DNA from: an uncultured Acidobacteriota bacterium
GTDB taxonomy: Bacteria > Acidobacteriota > Terriglobia > Terriglobales > Acidobacteriaceae
Reading direction: 5' to 3'
DNA length: 64,000 nucleotides
Assembly: GCA_903832055.1 (NCBI GenBank)
Contig: CAILAC010000013.1
Span: forward strand, 124,001-188,000
The position numbers and the translations under genes were made by a program. Each line of letters begins with the position of its first letter. The first letter of the stretch is position 1. This document shows positions 1-9,400 of the stretch, in pieces. Under the pieces are notes generated by a model, which saw only the letters and a list, made by a program, of their open reading frames with translations, was not told the origin of the DNA and did not search any database.

Positions 1-465
1 GCCGTTTGTAGACCCAACTGCTTCAGATGCTCTCGTGCGGATGGGCTTTTCGGGTCAATTTCCAGGGCATGCAGCAGCAGCGCCTCCGCAGGTGCCTGGC
101 CATTTGTTGTACTCGCTTTTGCGGCCGCTTGTTGTACGAGTTGGGTCACAGCGCTCTGGCGGGCAAGTTCGGCGGCACTCTGAAACGTCTGGTTCTCAGG
201 CTGCAGCGCGGCCGCTTGCTTCAGCAGATTCCATGCGGCTTCAGGGCGAGCTTTCTTGAGCAGCTCAACGCCATCCAGATACAGGCTCGCAGCTTTGCGT
301 TGATCGCGGAGCACATCGGAGTTGATCGGTTGACCCTGCGAAACGCCGTTCTCCTGGCCGCCCGGAACCCTGGCCTGCGCCGCCGCAGTCAACGCTGGGC
401 AAATCGCCAGGGTTGAGATGAGCCCAACGACTACGCCGCGCTGCACCGCAGAGATCACTGTCACC
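1..465 (-). CDS. TPR-type exported protein, 5' part only
   Basis: An open frame of 155 codons runs off the left edge, so only the N-terminal part is visible. It begins at a GTG (463-465), 7 bases past the stop of the HAD gene. A TTG overlapping that stop is an alternative start. The first ~30 residues form a hydrophobic signal-peptide-like segment ending in an Ala-rich cleavage region. Behind it are Ala-rich helices (LLKQAAALQPEN, LLLHALEIDPKSPSAREHL) typical of tetratricopeptide repeats. It is probably a periplasmic scaffold protein. It lies last in the visible purC-cvpA-fis-HAD series on the same strand. Function is unknown; the TPR call is by pattern only. Confidence 0.6.
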
Positions 466-472
466 AGACCCC

Positions 473-1243
473 TCAAGGCGTCACCTGGTTTACGTCCGCA
501 ACGCCCTCTGCAACTGTTGCTGTTGCCATCAGAGCGGCGAGTGATGATGTGCAGACATCTGGATCAAGCGCCGCCAGCTCTTCAAATGAATAGTTTCCAG
601 TTGCGACGGCAATCACCGGAAGTTCATTTGCCCGGGCAGCCTCAATATCGCGAGGCGTATCGCCGACCACGCAAATGCTGGCAGGTAGAGTCTGCAGCAG
701 TTGGCGCGCCTTTGCTGCAGCGTCCGCCACCATCGCCGATCGAACAGGGAAACGGTCGCTGAATCCACCAAAGCGAAACCACTCTCGAAGGCCGACTTCT
801 TCCACCTTGGTCCAGCCAATCATCTCCAGATTGCCCGTTGCCAGGCCCAGCAGCGCGCCACGGCCTGCAAGGTGGGTCAGGGTCTCTTCGACCGCTGGCA
901 TAGTCCACAGGTCCAGTTCACCGCGCCGCGACGCTATTGTCTGCCGCATGGCCTCAAGGATTGCCTCCAACTGTGGTTCCCAGGCTTGCCTGGGTACACC
1001 AGCGAGCGCAAATGCCTCGCATAAAATGGCAGTGTCTGTGCCGCCATGCAACACGACCCCAGTCAACGAAACCTCGAAGCCCGTTACCTCACGGATGCTC
1101 GAAGCAAATGAATTGAAGTGAATGCGATCACGGCTCCGCAGTAAAGTGCCGTCAATATCAAACAGGTAGGCATCCTGCGCGTCCCAGACAAACCCGTCCC
1201 GGATCGAAACCCGCGTTTCGACCGTTTCCTTGGCTGTGAGCAT
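473..1243 (-). CDS. HAD-superfamily hydrolase (phosphatase-like)
   Basis: A 256-aa protein with the full HAD signature. Motif I is FDIDGTLL with nucleophile D29 and acid/base D31. Motif II is the Thr in LATGN (T136). Motif III is a Lys in the helical stretch after it. Motif IV is VVGDTPRDIEAA (D195, D199). The helical cap between residues 35 and 125 suggests a phosphoglycolate-phosphatase/beta-phosphoglucomutase-like C1-cap enzyme of the cytosol. The substrate cannot be read from sequence. The start is 35 bp after the upstream Fis-type gene, so the two are probably co-transcribed. Confidence 0.85.
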   Translation of the reverse strand: MLTAKETVETRVSIRDGFVWDAQDAYLFDIDGTLLRSRDRIHFNSFASSIREVTGFEVSLTGVVLHGGTDTAILCEAFALAGVPRQAWEPQLEAILEAMRQTIASRRGELDLWTMPAVEETLTHLAGRGALLGLATGNLEMIGWTKVEEVGLREWFRFGGFSDRFPVRSAMVADAAAKARQLLQTLPASICVVGDTPRDIEAARANELPVIAVATGNYSFEELAALDPDVCTSSLAALMATATVAEGVADVNQVTP

Positions 1244-1278
1244 ATCCCGCTTTCCAGGGGCTTTCGCCCTTCGCTTAA

Positions 1279-1653
1279 TTAGCGAATCTGCTGGCGCAGA
1301 CCGCCCTGTACTAGACGCTCGCTACGCACGGGACGCTTGAGCCCTGCGCGAACTTCCGTCACTCCAAGGCCAAGCTCAGTCATGGTGCGGCTCAACGTGT
1401 TGCGATGCATTCCCAGCTCGTCGGCGGCTTTACACTGATTGCCGCGATGGGCCTTCAGTACTTCCAGTAAATACTGCCGTTTGAAATGCCGCACAGCTTC
1501 CTCGTACCGGATGCCGGTGGAGTGCATTTGGGTGATCAAATTGTCCAATTCGCGCTTCACGTCTCGTCCTCGTGTCTCAATAGATTGCCACGTTTGCTGC
1601 CCATCTGTCCCGTCGTTCAACACAACTTTTCGATTCACCTCAAGTGCAGCCAT
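1279..1653 (-). CDS. Fis-family helix-turn-helix protein
   Basis: A 124-aa protein. Its middle part (about residues 55-95) carries the Fis/NtrC-type C-terminal helix-turn-helix: GNQCKAADELGMHRNTLSR, close to the GN.-.AA..LGI.RNTL pattern of that family. No AAA+ or receiver domain precedes it, so it is a stand-alone DNA-binding protein. The ATG at 1651-1653 lies inside the 3' end of cvpA (19-bp overlap), which indicates translational coupling. A Fis-type protein beside purC and cvpA is plausible as a nucleoid or local regulator; the target is unknown. Confidence 0.8.
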   Translation of the reverse strand: MAALEVNRKVVLNDGTDGQQTWQSIETRGRDVKRELDNLITQMHSTGIRYEEAVRHFKRQYLLEVLKAHRGNQCKAADELGMHRNTLSRTMTELGLGVTEVRAGLKRPVRSERLVQGGLRQQIR

Positions 1654-2168
1654 GCCGGAGAATCCTTCTCTAACACCTGCAACCCCTCCAGAATCCGATG
1701 CTTCAGCTCTTCCGGAGATATCCGCGTAGTCAGGTGTGCCGTACCCAAAAAATATTTCGCAAACTGCGCATCTCCCAACCACCGCGTCTCTGGGAAAAAT
1801 GCTGCCAGCGCAACAATGCACAAAGTCACCAGCAATGCGCCTCGCAGAAGACCAAATGCCAACCCTGCCAGCCTGTCCAGCCATCCCAGGCCAATGCCGT
1901 GAATCACGCCCTTCAACAGCATCCCAATCAAGCCCGCTGCCAGCATCACGGCCAGGGCCACTAAACAAAAACTCACTGCCTCCGAAAGCCCCTTGCTATG
2001 CAACCAGGGCATCAGGTCATCCGTAAATTGCTTGTAGTGCCAACTCGCTATCGCGATGCCGGCAATCAGCCCCAACAGCGAAAAAACACAACGAATCAGC
2101 CCGCTGCGAAATCCCTGAACCGCACTGAGAATCACCAGCAGCAAAATGACGATATCCACAACATTCAT
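1635..2168 (-). CDS. cvpA: CvpA-family membrane protein
   Basis: A 177-aa protein with four hydrophobic segments (about residues 3-20, 28-45, 62-85 and 100-125) and the N-terminal pattern NVVDIVILLLVILSAVQGFR..G of CvpA (colicin V production) proteins. It sits in the inner membrane. CvpA is known from E. coli, where it lies beside purF, and its general role is linked to envelope homeostasis and biofilm. Here it follows purC by 69 bp, a comparable purine-gene neighbourhood, and overlaps the next gene. Confidence 0.85.
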   Translation of the reverse strand: MNVVDIVILLLVILSAVQGFRSGLIRCVFSLLGLIAGIAIASWHYKQFTDDLMPWLHSKGLSEAVSFCLVALAVMLAAGLIGMLLKGVIHGIGLGWLDRLAGLAFGLLRGALLVTLCIVALAAFFPETRWLGDAQFAKYFLGTAHLTTRISPEELKHRILEGLQVLEKDSPAWLHLR

Positions 2169-2237
2169 CTCGCTGCAAATCCTCTTAAACCTTCCCCAGC
2201 TGGGCCATTCGTCAATCTTGAAATCCTGAACTCAATT

Positions 2238-3143
2238 TCAGAGCTGCAATTCGCGGCCAGTAATTAGCCGGAACGCCTCAAGATACTTGGCCTGCGTCCG
2301 CAAAATCACATCCTCGGGCAACGCTGGCGCCGGAGCCTGCTTGTTCCACGCAATGCTCTCCAGGTAATCCCGCACAAACTGTTTGTCAAAACTTGGCTGC
2401 GCACCACCCGGCTTCCACGCCGCCTTTTCCCAGAACCGCGATGAGTCAGGCGTCAACGCCTCATCTCCCAGGACGATCTTCCCATCCACGCGGCCAAACT
2501 CAAACTTGGTGTCTGCCAATATCAGCCCGCGCGCTTCGGCATGGTCCGCAGCCCGTGCATAGAGTGCGAGAGTCAGCCGCTTCAACTCCGCAGCGTCCGC
2601 AGCTCCGACTACCTCTTCAGTGGCTGCAAAGGAGATATTCTCGTCGTGCTCCCCGTCCTGAGATTTCGTTGCCGGCGTAAAGATTGGCTCAGGCAGTCGC
2701 GAACCATCCTGCAGGCCTTCCGGCAGCGCAATGCCGCAAACGCTCCGGCTTGACTGATATTCCTTCCAGCCTGAGCCGGCCAGGTATCCCCGCGCCACGC
2801 ACTCCACTGGGAACATCGCCGCCCGCCGCACCAGCATGGTCCGGCCTTCCAGCTGATCCGCATACGGCTGCAACTCGGCAGGGAATTCGCTCACCTCGGC
2901 CGTAATCAGATGATTTGGCACAATGTCCTTGAGCAGTTCAAACCAGAAAAGCGAAATCTGTGTGAGAATCTTGCCTTTGCCAGGAATGCCCGAACCCAGC
3001 ACGTGATCGAAAGCCGAAATTCGGTCAGTCGCCACCAGCAGCAAATCATCGTTGACGGCAAACAAATCGCGCACTTTTCCGCGCCCAATCAGCGGGATCG
3101 AACCCAGGTCTGTCGTCAATAAACAAGATTGCAATGCGGACAA
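2238..3143 (-). CDS. purC: Phosphoribosylaminoimidazole-succinocarboxamide synthase (SAICAR synthase)
   Basis: Catalyses the ATP-dependent joining of aspartate to CAIR in de novo purine synthesis (cytosol). The protein has the long-form PurC layout of about 300 residues. It shows GRGKVRDLF, LLLVATDRISAFDHVLGSGIPGKG, VECVARGYLAGSGWKEY, GLILADTKFEFG and LGDEALTPDSSRFW, all conserved in the family. The chosen start is the TTG at 3141-3143, preceded by an AAAGG. The frame stays open to another TTG at 3227, but those 28 residues look non-conserved and have no ribosome site. No ATG is available, so the start is uncertain by up to 84 bp. First gene of the leftward operon. Confidence 0.93.
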   Translation of the reverse strand: MSALQSCLLTTDLGSIPLIGRGKVRDLFAVNDDLLLVATDRISAFDHVLGSGIPGKGKILTQISLFWFELLKDIVPNHLITAEVSEFPAELQPYADQLEGRTMLVRRAAMFPVECVARGYLAGSGWKEYQSSRSVCGIALPEGLQDGSRLPEPIFTPATKSQDGEHDENISFAATEEVVGAADAAELKRLTLALYARAADHAEARGLILADTKFEFGRVDGKIVLGDEALTPDSSRFWEKAAWKPGGAQPSFDKQFVRDYLESIAWNKQAPAPALPEDVILRTQAKYLEAFRLITGRELQL

Positions 3144-3658
3144 AGGAGAGCCTTTCGCGGCGTCAAGTGAAGAATCGATTTTCCAAGGCTCGCCGAGCTT
3201 TGTCAATGCTTCTCGGTAATATCTCAAATGCTATGGCTCAATCAATCCATGTTAAAAACTTGAAACCACTGCCGACCCAAACGACTGTGACCGCCGTCAC
3301 CGCGAACCATTCCCGGATGCGCGAAACTCATTTTGTCAACGCGGTTCGGGGATGCACGATTCCCCTTGAGCCCGGCGACACGAAGGTGGCAGCGGACGGG
3401 GAAGCCGCGGCAAACTTCGTTGTAGCAGGGATCACCAGTAGCCGTCGACTACCGACCTCCAGCCTCGGCTACTGGTTCCCTTATATCGTCATACAATAAG
3501 CCCTCCAGGCAAATCCTACCCTGCCTGGAGGGTACATCTTTTAAGCCTCTTTTTTGACCATTCCGATGCGTCAAAAGCAGCGGGGCGAATGATCCTAAGT
3601 TCTGATCAACACTCGCAATTTGTAACGCACGCGTAGATTGAATCTCAAAATTTGAGCC
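3144..3658. other. Intergenic region upstream of purC
   Basis: No convincing gene on either strand. It must hold the purC promoter and contains one strong perfect hairpin (3501-3532). A 121-codon plus-strand open frame at 3134-3499 has no family resemblance and overlaps the purC start, so it is not called. Confidence 0.6.
3501..3532. terminator. Perfect 11-bp hairpin, possible terminator
   Basis: The arms CCCTCCAGGCA (3501-3511) and TGCCTGGAGGG (3522-3532) pair perfectly around a 10-nt loop. On the minus strand it lies downstream of the beta-propeller gene at 3659-4708, so it may end that transcript. The following T-tract is weak on both strands (TACATCTTTT on plus), so intrinsic termination is not certain. 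Confidence 0.5.
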
Positions 3659-4708
3659 CTACTGCTTGTAAATCAGTAGCGAAAACGTCCCCGGCACGAT
3701 CGTTGGCCACGGATGCGGATTCTCGGCTGTCGGAGCCGGCGGCGGTCCCATCTTCGCAGTGATGGTGTAGACAATGTGCCGCTCACTGTCCAGCGCCATC
3801 GTACGCGCACCAGACTCCGTCTTGATCGACTGCGCAACCTTGAATTCTCCGGGCGTGCCTTCGTGTACCACCGTCACTTCACCCGCGCCGCAGGAAGCAA
3901 ACGCAAGCTGTTGCCCAGGATCGTACGCCGTCGCATCCGTGCCCTTGGCAATGGGCGCTGAACCGAGCACCTTGCCGTCGGTGTACCGGATAGCCTCAAT
4001 CGTCTGGCTTCCGCCGCATCCGGCAAAGAGCCGCTCGTGGGCCACGTCAATCGCCAGCCCCGAGGGCCGCTTGCAGGGCGCAATCGGCCACCTGGCCACT
4101 TCCTTCATCTGCTTCGCGTCCAGCTTGGCAATCTCGTTCTTGTCCTCGATGTTGACGTACACAAATCCCGCGCCATCGGCCTGCGCAAACTCCGGCTTGC
4201 CGCCCAGAGGAATCGTCGTCAGCAGCGCGCCCGTCTTCGCGTCAATCACCGCCGCGCCCTTTTCCCCAAAGCCAAACACCCGCTCCGTCACTGGCTCAAA
4301 CAAAATTGCGTCGGGGCCATTGTCCTTCAGCTCCGTATGCCGAACGACCTTGTTGGTTTCGGTATTCAGGACTGTGGCAGCGTCCCCGTCACTCACAAAC
4401 GCCAGCTTGAGTTTGGGCGCGAACGAGATCGCATGTGCCCCTTCAAATCCAGGCACTTCATTGAGCTTTTTGCCGTCGGAATCCAGAATCAGCACATGCT
4501 TGCCGTACGGAATGAAGACATGCCCGGTGCCCGGTTCCACAGCAAAATAGTCCCAGAAACCACTGCCGCCCAGCACCACCCGCTTCGCCAGATGGTAGGC
4601 CGGGGCATTCTGCGCGCTGGCGGTGAGCCTGGCAGACAAAAGGATCAACAAAGTCATGAGCCCTGCGGTCAGGACTTGCGTGGGGAGATTGTTTCGTCGT
4701 GGTGTCAT
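3659..4708 (-). CDS. Exported YncE-like beta-propeller protein
   Basis: A 349-aa protein with a signal peptide (hydrophobic core around residues 14-30, Ala-rich end LTASAQ) followed by repeated strands of the YVTN/YncE beta-propeller type, for example DYFAVEPGTGHVFIPYG, HAISFAPKLKLAFVSDGD and SGLAIDVAHERLFAGC. Such proteins are periplasmic or secreted and act in binding or unknown roles; no catalytic residues can be read. The start is the ATG at 4706-4708, with GAGG just upstream. Upstream in-frame GTG codons exist but would bury the signal peptide. It is followed by the hairpin at 3501-3532. Confidence 0.8.
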   Translation of the reverse strand: MTPRRNNLPTQVLTAGLMTLLILLSARLTASAQNAPAYHLAKRVVLGGSGFWDYFAVEPGTGHVFIPYGKHVLILDSDGKKLNEVPGFEGAHAISFAPKLKLAFVSDGDAATVLNTETNKVVRHTELKDNGPDAILFEPVTERVFGFGEKGAAVIDAKTGALLTTIPLGGKPEFAQADGAGFVYVNIEDKNEIAKLDAKQMKEVARWPIAPCKRPSGLAIDVAHERLFAGCGGSQTIEAIRYTDGKVLGSAPIAKGTDATAYDPGQQLAFASCGAGEVTVVHEGTPGEFKVAQSIKTESGARTMALDSERHIVYTITAKMGPPPAPTAENPHPWPTIVPGTFSLLIYKQ

Positions 4709-4819
4709 GGATCCTCGTTTCAAGTTCGTGCGAAAGGCAACACTTTGGTTGTACGCGAGGCTGCGTCGGTGTGTCCATTGAGGGCCCACGGTTGAAGCAA
4801 TATGACGTTGTCTATTCCT

Positions 4820-4903
4820 GATCAGATGACGACGGATTTTGACCAGATGACGCAGGTTTGCGTTCAGATGATGATGGACTTGGACCAGATGACGACAAGC
4901 AGA
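4820..4903. repeat. Four tandem 21-bp repeats
   Basis: Units begin at 4820, 4841, 4862 and 4883, exactly 21 bp apart, each starting with GA(T/C)CAGATGACG or a one- or two-base variant. Read on the plus strand from an ATG at 4802, they encode a seven-residue repeat of the form DQMTTDF. The surrounding 81-codon frame has no ribosome site or homology I recognise, so I list only the repeat. The rest of 4709-5014 shows no gene. Confidence 0.7.
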
Positions 4904-5014
4904 AGGGTCTGGGTAGATGGCGCAAAGAAATCACTGTCTTTTTGGTCTGATCGATCGGGGATTTGGTCCCCACCGGCATGGTCAGTCTGTGTGCAACCCA
5001 GCACTCGCGACGAC

Positions 5015-5314
5015 TTATGCCGCGCGGAACTCCACCCTCAGACCTAACGCCTTTGCCACTTTAACGACCGTAGCAAAGCTAGGATTGCCCTCCGAGGAAA
5101 GCGCCTTGTAGAGTCCCTCACGCGTCAACCCTGTTTCGCGAGCCAGTTGGCTCATGTTGCGTGCACGAGCCACGGTTCCGAGTGCCTGTGCGATCAACGT
5201 CGGATCGTCTCCGGCCCCCTCGATGACCGCTTCGAGGTAGGCGGCAATACGCTCATGATCGGTAAGGTAATCAGCGGTGTCGTATCGGCTGAAGGTTTCC
5301 TTTACAGTGTCTAT
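5015..5314 (-). CDS. HigA-like antitoxin (Xre/HTH), AUA or lost start codon
   Basis: The frame encodes about 99 residues with the usual layout of addiction-module antidote proteins: an N-terminal YDTADYLTDHERIAAYLEAV segment, then an HTH (MSQLARETGLTREGLYKAL..GNPSFATVVKVAKALGL). It represses its operon and neutralises the upstream toxin. The conserved N-terminal part contains no ATG, GTG or TTG. The frame starts right after the toxin stop (TAA at 5318-5320), and the only start-like codon is ATA (5312-5314), with GGAAGGA 7 nt upstream. The first standard start codon is a TTG at 5195-5197, which would remove the conserved first 39 residues. Confidence 0.7.
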   Translation of the reverse strand: MDTVKETFSRYDTADYLTDHERIAAYLEAVIEGAGDDPTLIAQALGTVARARNMSQLARETGLTREGLYKALSSEGNPSFATVVKVAKALGLRVEFRAA

Positions 5315-5317
5315 GCG

Positions 5318-5614
5318 TTAGTCCTTCCAATAGGCGGCGATTGTTTTGGCTTGGGCGATATCTTTGTTCTGGGTGGATATGTCTCTGCCGCAGAGCAGCA
5401 CGACAATCATTAAGCCACGTAGCATGAAGTACACGCGGTAGCCGGGGCCGAAATCGATTCGCATTTCGGAGATGCAGTCTCCTATTGGTTTGATGTCGCC
5501 GGGATTGCCTGTGGCCATGCGGTCCAGCCGCACCTGAATGCGGGCGGCGGCGCGTATGTCTCGCAAGTCGCGAAGCCAACGGTCGAAGGTTTCGCTCTTA
5601 AAGAGTTCGACCAT
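5318..5614 (-). CDS. RelE/HigB-type toxin of an addiction module
   Basis: A 98-aa protein of the phage-derived Gp49/HigB-RelE family. It has the start pattern ELFKSETFDRWLRDLRD, the middle RIQVRLDRMATGNPGD.KPIGD...EMRIDFGPGYRVYF, and a C-terminal hydrophobic strand with a following CG.D. Such toxins cleave mRNA on the ribosome. Toxin-before-antitoxin order matches higBA-type loci. The start is taken at the ATG 5612-5614; a GTG 18 bp upstream is possible. The stop is followed after three bases by the antitoxin frame. Confidence 0.85.
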   Translation of the reverse strand: MVELFKSETFDRWLRDLRDIRAAARIQVRLDRMATGNPGDIKPIGDCISEMRIDFGPGYRVYFMLRGLMIVVLLCGRDISTQNKDIAQAKTIAAYWKD

Positions 5615-5847
5615 GTGCCAACCGTAGTTCACAGAAATGAATATGTCAACTATGGTTTACGGTTTTGTGGTTAAAGCGGAAGCAGTGCCCGGTGCTAAAG
5701 CCCGTTTTTGTGGAGCGTGGACTGGGGCATGAATTCACTCTCCGGGTTCGCGCTAGCGTGAATTTGGTTGAAGTTGGGTCCCCACTCGCTTGCCACAAAT
5801 GCGGCGGCGTGGATGGGGCACCCCGGCATTTTCGGGCTTTGGACAAT

Positions 5848-5870
5848 CCACATCTCAAATCGAGATGTGG
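5848..5870. repeat. Intergenic hairpin between the toxin and the exported protein
   Basis: CCACATCTC (5848-5856) and GAGATGTGG (5862-5870) form a perfect 9-bp stem around AAATC. It sits 9 bp beyond the stop of the minus-strand gene at 5879-6385, so it could be a 3' processing or terminator-like structure, though no T-tract follows. The rest of 5615-5878 shows no gene. Confidence 0.5.
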
Positions 5871-5878
5871 GCACCCGG

Positions 5879-6385
5879 CTAATACTTGTTCGACGACTCT
5901 CCGAAAGGGTCGGAATTCCATTGCGGCGAATTCTTCACTACAAACAATTCAACCTGCGTCCCACTTGCTCCGATTCTCGTACACGCTTCTTTCTTTGGTG
6001 CGTCTAGCTTCTTTATTGAATGTGTATTGGAAATTGTCTTGTTTGGAATTGAGATGAGGATCGTTTGCTCCATACATATAGCGCTTGAGGACGTCGCGAT
6101 GATTTGATTTTCGTCCCACTTTGCAATCTGAAAATGCGTTATTGATATATGAGGGTGCCCCGAATAATACTCCGCGTCGGCTTCAACACACGTCTTCGAT
6201 GAATAGTCGCAGTCAATCTCGGTTTCGCTCGGATATGCTGCTTTGTCTTTGGGATTCGATGGCACCCACCTTCCGGTGACGGAAAAACCGTTTGAATTCG
6301 CGAAAAAATCTAGCGGGGGGGTGGACTTTTGAGCGTAAACGGACATCGGGAGCAGCATTGCCAAGGCAACCAGTTTGTTTCTCAT
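5879..6385 (-). CDS. Small exported hypothetical protein
   Basis: A 168-aa protein with a clear signal peptide (MRNKLVALAMLLPMSVYAQ). I recognise no family. The mature part has several cysteines (DCDYSSKTC and later CMEQ, ACTRIG) that could form disulfides in the periplasm. The region is noticeably richer in A+T than its neighbours, suggesting recent acquisition. The ATG at 6383-6385 has no ribosome site, but TATATT lies 8 nt upstream, so a leaderless transcript is possible. It sits alone between a toxin-antitoxin locus and smc. Confidence 0.65.
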   Translation of the reverse strand: MRNKLVALAMLLPMSVYAQKSTPPLDFFANSNGFSVTGRWVPSNPKDKAAYPSETEIDCDYSSKTCVEADAEYYSGHPHISITHFQIAKWDENQIIATSSSAICMEQTILISIPNKTISNTHSIKKLDAPKKEACTRIGASGTQVELFVVKNSPQWNSDPFGESSNKY

Positions 6386-6486
6386 GACCGCAGAATATAA
6401 CACGGCACTGCTTTTGAGCGCTGGAGAAATCATTGTTGTTGAGCGTTCGCGGGATGACGGGGGAAATACGTCGTCAGTGCCCGCAC

Positions 6487-9400
6487 TCAAGCGCTGGCCC
6501 GCTCCCGCTCCCGGTTTCCCAGATGCACGCTCACAATCTTCGAAACCCCCGGTTCCTGCATGGTCACCCCATAAATCAGGTCCGCCGTCTGCATCATCCG
6601 CTTCGAGTGCGTCACCAGCAGGAACTGCGTGTCCTGGCTCATCCCATGCAGCAGATCAGCGAGGCGGCCCACGTTGGTTTCATCAAGCGCCGCATCCACC
6701 TCGTCCAGCACGCAGAAGGGAGCCGGCTGATATTGGAAGATTCCCACCAGCAGGCTCAGCGCCGTCAGCGCCTTCTCTCCACCCGAAAGCAGCAGCACGT
6801 TCTGCAGCTTCTTGCCCGGCGGTGAAGCCACAATCTCCAGCCCGCTCTCGGCCTGGTGCTCCGCATCCGTCAGCCGCAGGAAAGCCTGACCGCCAGGGAA
6901 GAGCTTGTTGAAGACCTGCGCAAAATTCTCGTTGATCCGTGCAAACGCCTCATCAAACTTCACCCGTGAAATCTGGTCGATCTCCTTGATCGTGCTCTGT
7001 GTATTCTCAATCGACTCCACCAGATCCTTGCGCTGCGTTTCAAGGAAGGCGTGCCGCTCTGCCGTCTCCTTGTACTCATCGAGCGCCATCATGTTCACCG
7101 GACCCATCGCTTCCAGCTTCTGCTTGAGTCCGCGGCTTTCTTCCTCGGCCTCCGCCAGTTCCTCGCCTTCGAGATAAGTAATGCCTTCCTCAACGCGCAG
7201 CACGCTGGCTTCGATATTCAGGTCGTTCAGGCAACTGGCCTCCAGGTGTTCCAGGTCGCTCCTGAGCTTGGCCGCCGCGCTTGCCAGGCTGCTCCGGCTC
7301 TCGCGAAAACCATCCGTTGCCGCGCGCAGCGACTTCAACTGCGCCTCGGTCGCCGACAACTGCTCCCGCAGCGCCGCTGCCTCAGCCGCCGCCGCTTTGG
7401 CTTCAGCCGCCGCCTGCTCGCGAACTGACTTCAGTTCAATCTGGCGCGCCTGCAATCCGTCATTCTCACCCAGCCGCTGGTCGCGCTCCGCCACTGCTGC
7501 AACCATCTGCTGTTCAATCATCAAGGCGCGCTTTTCAAGATCAGCGTGCAGCCGGTCTATGCGCTGATAGGCTGCATCGGCCCCCCGCCGCCGCTCTTCC
7601 AGGCCTGCCAATTCCGCTGTTACTCGCGCCGCCTCCTGCTGCAAAGCCTCGCGATTCTGCCGCAACTCAGCCAGCCCCTGCTGCAGCTCCTCCAGTCGAA
7701 CCTCTGCCGCCGAGTGCTCCGCCTCCAGACGCTGCGCCTCTTCGATCTTGGCGCCAATCAGCCCCTGCTTCTGCTCCCGCGCTTCCTTGTTGCGCCCGGC
7801 CTGCATCGTCCACTCCTGCAAGCGCCGCTCAATCCGCTGGACTTCCGACTCCATCTGCTTCAGCGCCGCGCCCTGGTTTGCTGCATCGCGCTCCGCCTGC
7901 CGCCGCTGCTCATTCAGCAGCTCCAATCGAGCCACCAGCTCTTCAATCGCCTTCGCCGCTGCAACCGCATTGATCTCCGCCTGGCTCAACTCACTTTCGA
8001 CAGCGCCCAGCTTACGCTGCGTCTCGCGTAAATCACGCTTCACAGCCAGCGGGCCCTCCGCAGCAGGCTTGCCGCCGCTTACCATCGAACTATGGAAATA
8101 TTCCCCCGTCGGCGCAAGAAAATACCCCTGTGGATACTCGCCTGCCAGTCGCCGAGCCGTCTCTGAATCAGGCGCCAGGTACCCATCCCGCAGCTTAGGC
8201 AGCATGGCTTCGAGGCTTTTGCCAAAGCCGTTGAGTACGCGAATCGTCGACCGCAGCGGCACCAGCCCTTCGACAGAAATCTCCTGAGGCGACTCAAACA
8301 GCTCGCCCGCCGCTTCGTCAGGATGCACCAGGAATGTCGCTCGCCCATCCATGCCCGAGCGCAGCAGTCGAATCCCCTCCGACGCAGCCTTCCAGTCCTT
8401 CACCACGATGTAACTCAGCTCTTCGCGCAAAAAGTCGTCAGCGACTGCTTCATGTTCGCCTGCCACATCTACAAAATCCGCCAGAGTACCAATCGGCGTC
8501 ATCCCCGGTCCCAGCGAATCCTGCTTCAGCAGCTTCCTCACCGTTTCGGTCGAGTAGCTGTGGTTCTTGATCACCGCGTCCAGAGAATTCCGCCGCCCCG
8601 TCAGCGTTGCCTGCTCACCGCGCAACTGGTTCGAACGTGTGCGCAGCGCAGCCTCTTCGCCCCGACGCACCTGCAAAGCCTCGCGTACGTCGGCAATCTC
8701 AGCTTCCAGCAGTTTCAGGCTTTCCGCCGCGCCCTCAAACCTGATGTGCGCCTGCCCGCGCTCGGCTCCCAGATTCTCAGCCTCCGCGCGCGCCTGCCCC
8801 ATCTCGTTTTCGAGCCGCTGCGCATCGCGCTCCAGCGCCGCCAGAGACTCCTCAGCCTGCGCAGTCTGGTTGCGAGCAATCCCGGCCTGCGTCAGCACGT
8901 GCATTGCCTGACGACGGCCGCTCTCTACCAGTCGTTCAGCGTCCATTACCTGTTGCGCGCCCAGCCGAGCCTCCTGCTGCCGCGATTCAACCTGTGCGCG
9001 AAACGCCTGCGCTTCTTCCGCCGCAGTTGCCAGAAACACCTTGTGTTGCTCGCGCTCCTCGGCAATGCCCGTAATTTGCGTCTTGGTCTGCGCTATTTCC
9101 GCAGCCGTAGCTGCCAGCCGCGCCTCAAGCTCAGCGACACGCTCAGCATTGTTACGCTCCCGTGCCGCCGCTCGCTCCAACTCTACTGCCGCCGCATTGG
9201 CCTGCGCCTGTGCCGCCTGCCCCGTCCGGTCAAGCTCATAGCCTCGCCCGGTCAGCTCATGCTGCGCTGCGTCCAGCGATTCAACGTGGGCCGCCGACTC
9301 GTCAATCTGGATCGTCAACGCCGCAATCTCCGCGTCCAGGCGCACCTGTTCCGCATCCATCCGCGTCAACCGGCTCGCCACCGTCACCCGCAGTTTGGCT

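Noticed and set aside
3134-3499. 121-codon plus-strand frame upstream of purC
   Set aside because: No family likeness, no ribosome site, and it overlaps the purC start on the other strand.
4802-5047. 81-codon plus-strand frame containing the 21-bp repeats
   Set aside because: The part after the repeats looks like random sequence and runs over the antitoxin 3' end; kept only as a repeat.
5646-5921. 91-codon minus-strand frame between the toxin and the exported protein
   Set aside because: It crosses an intergenic palindrome and the end of a real gene; no conserved pattern.
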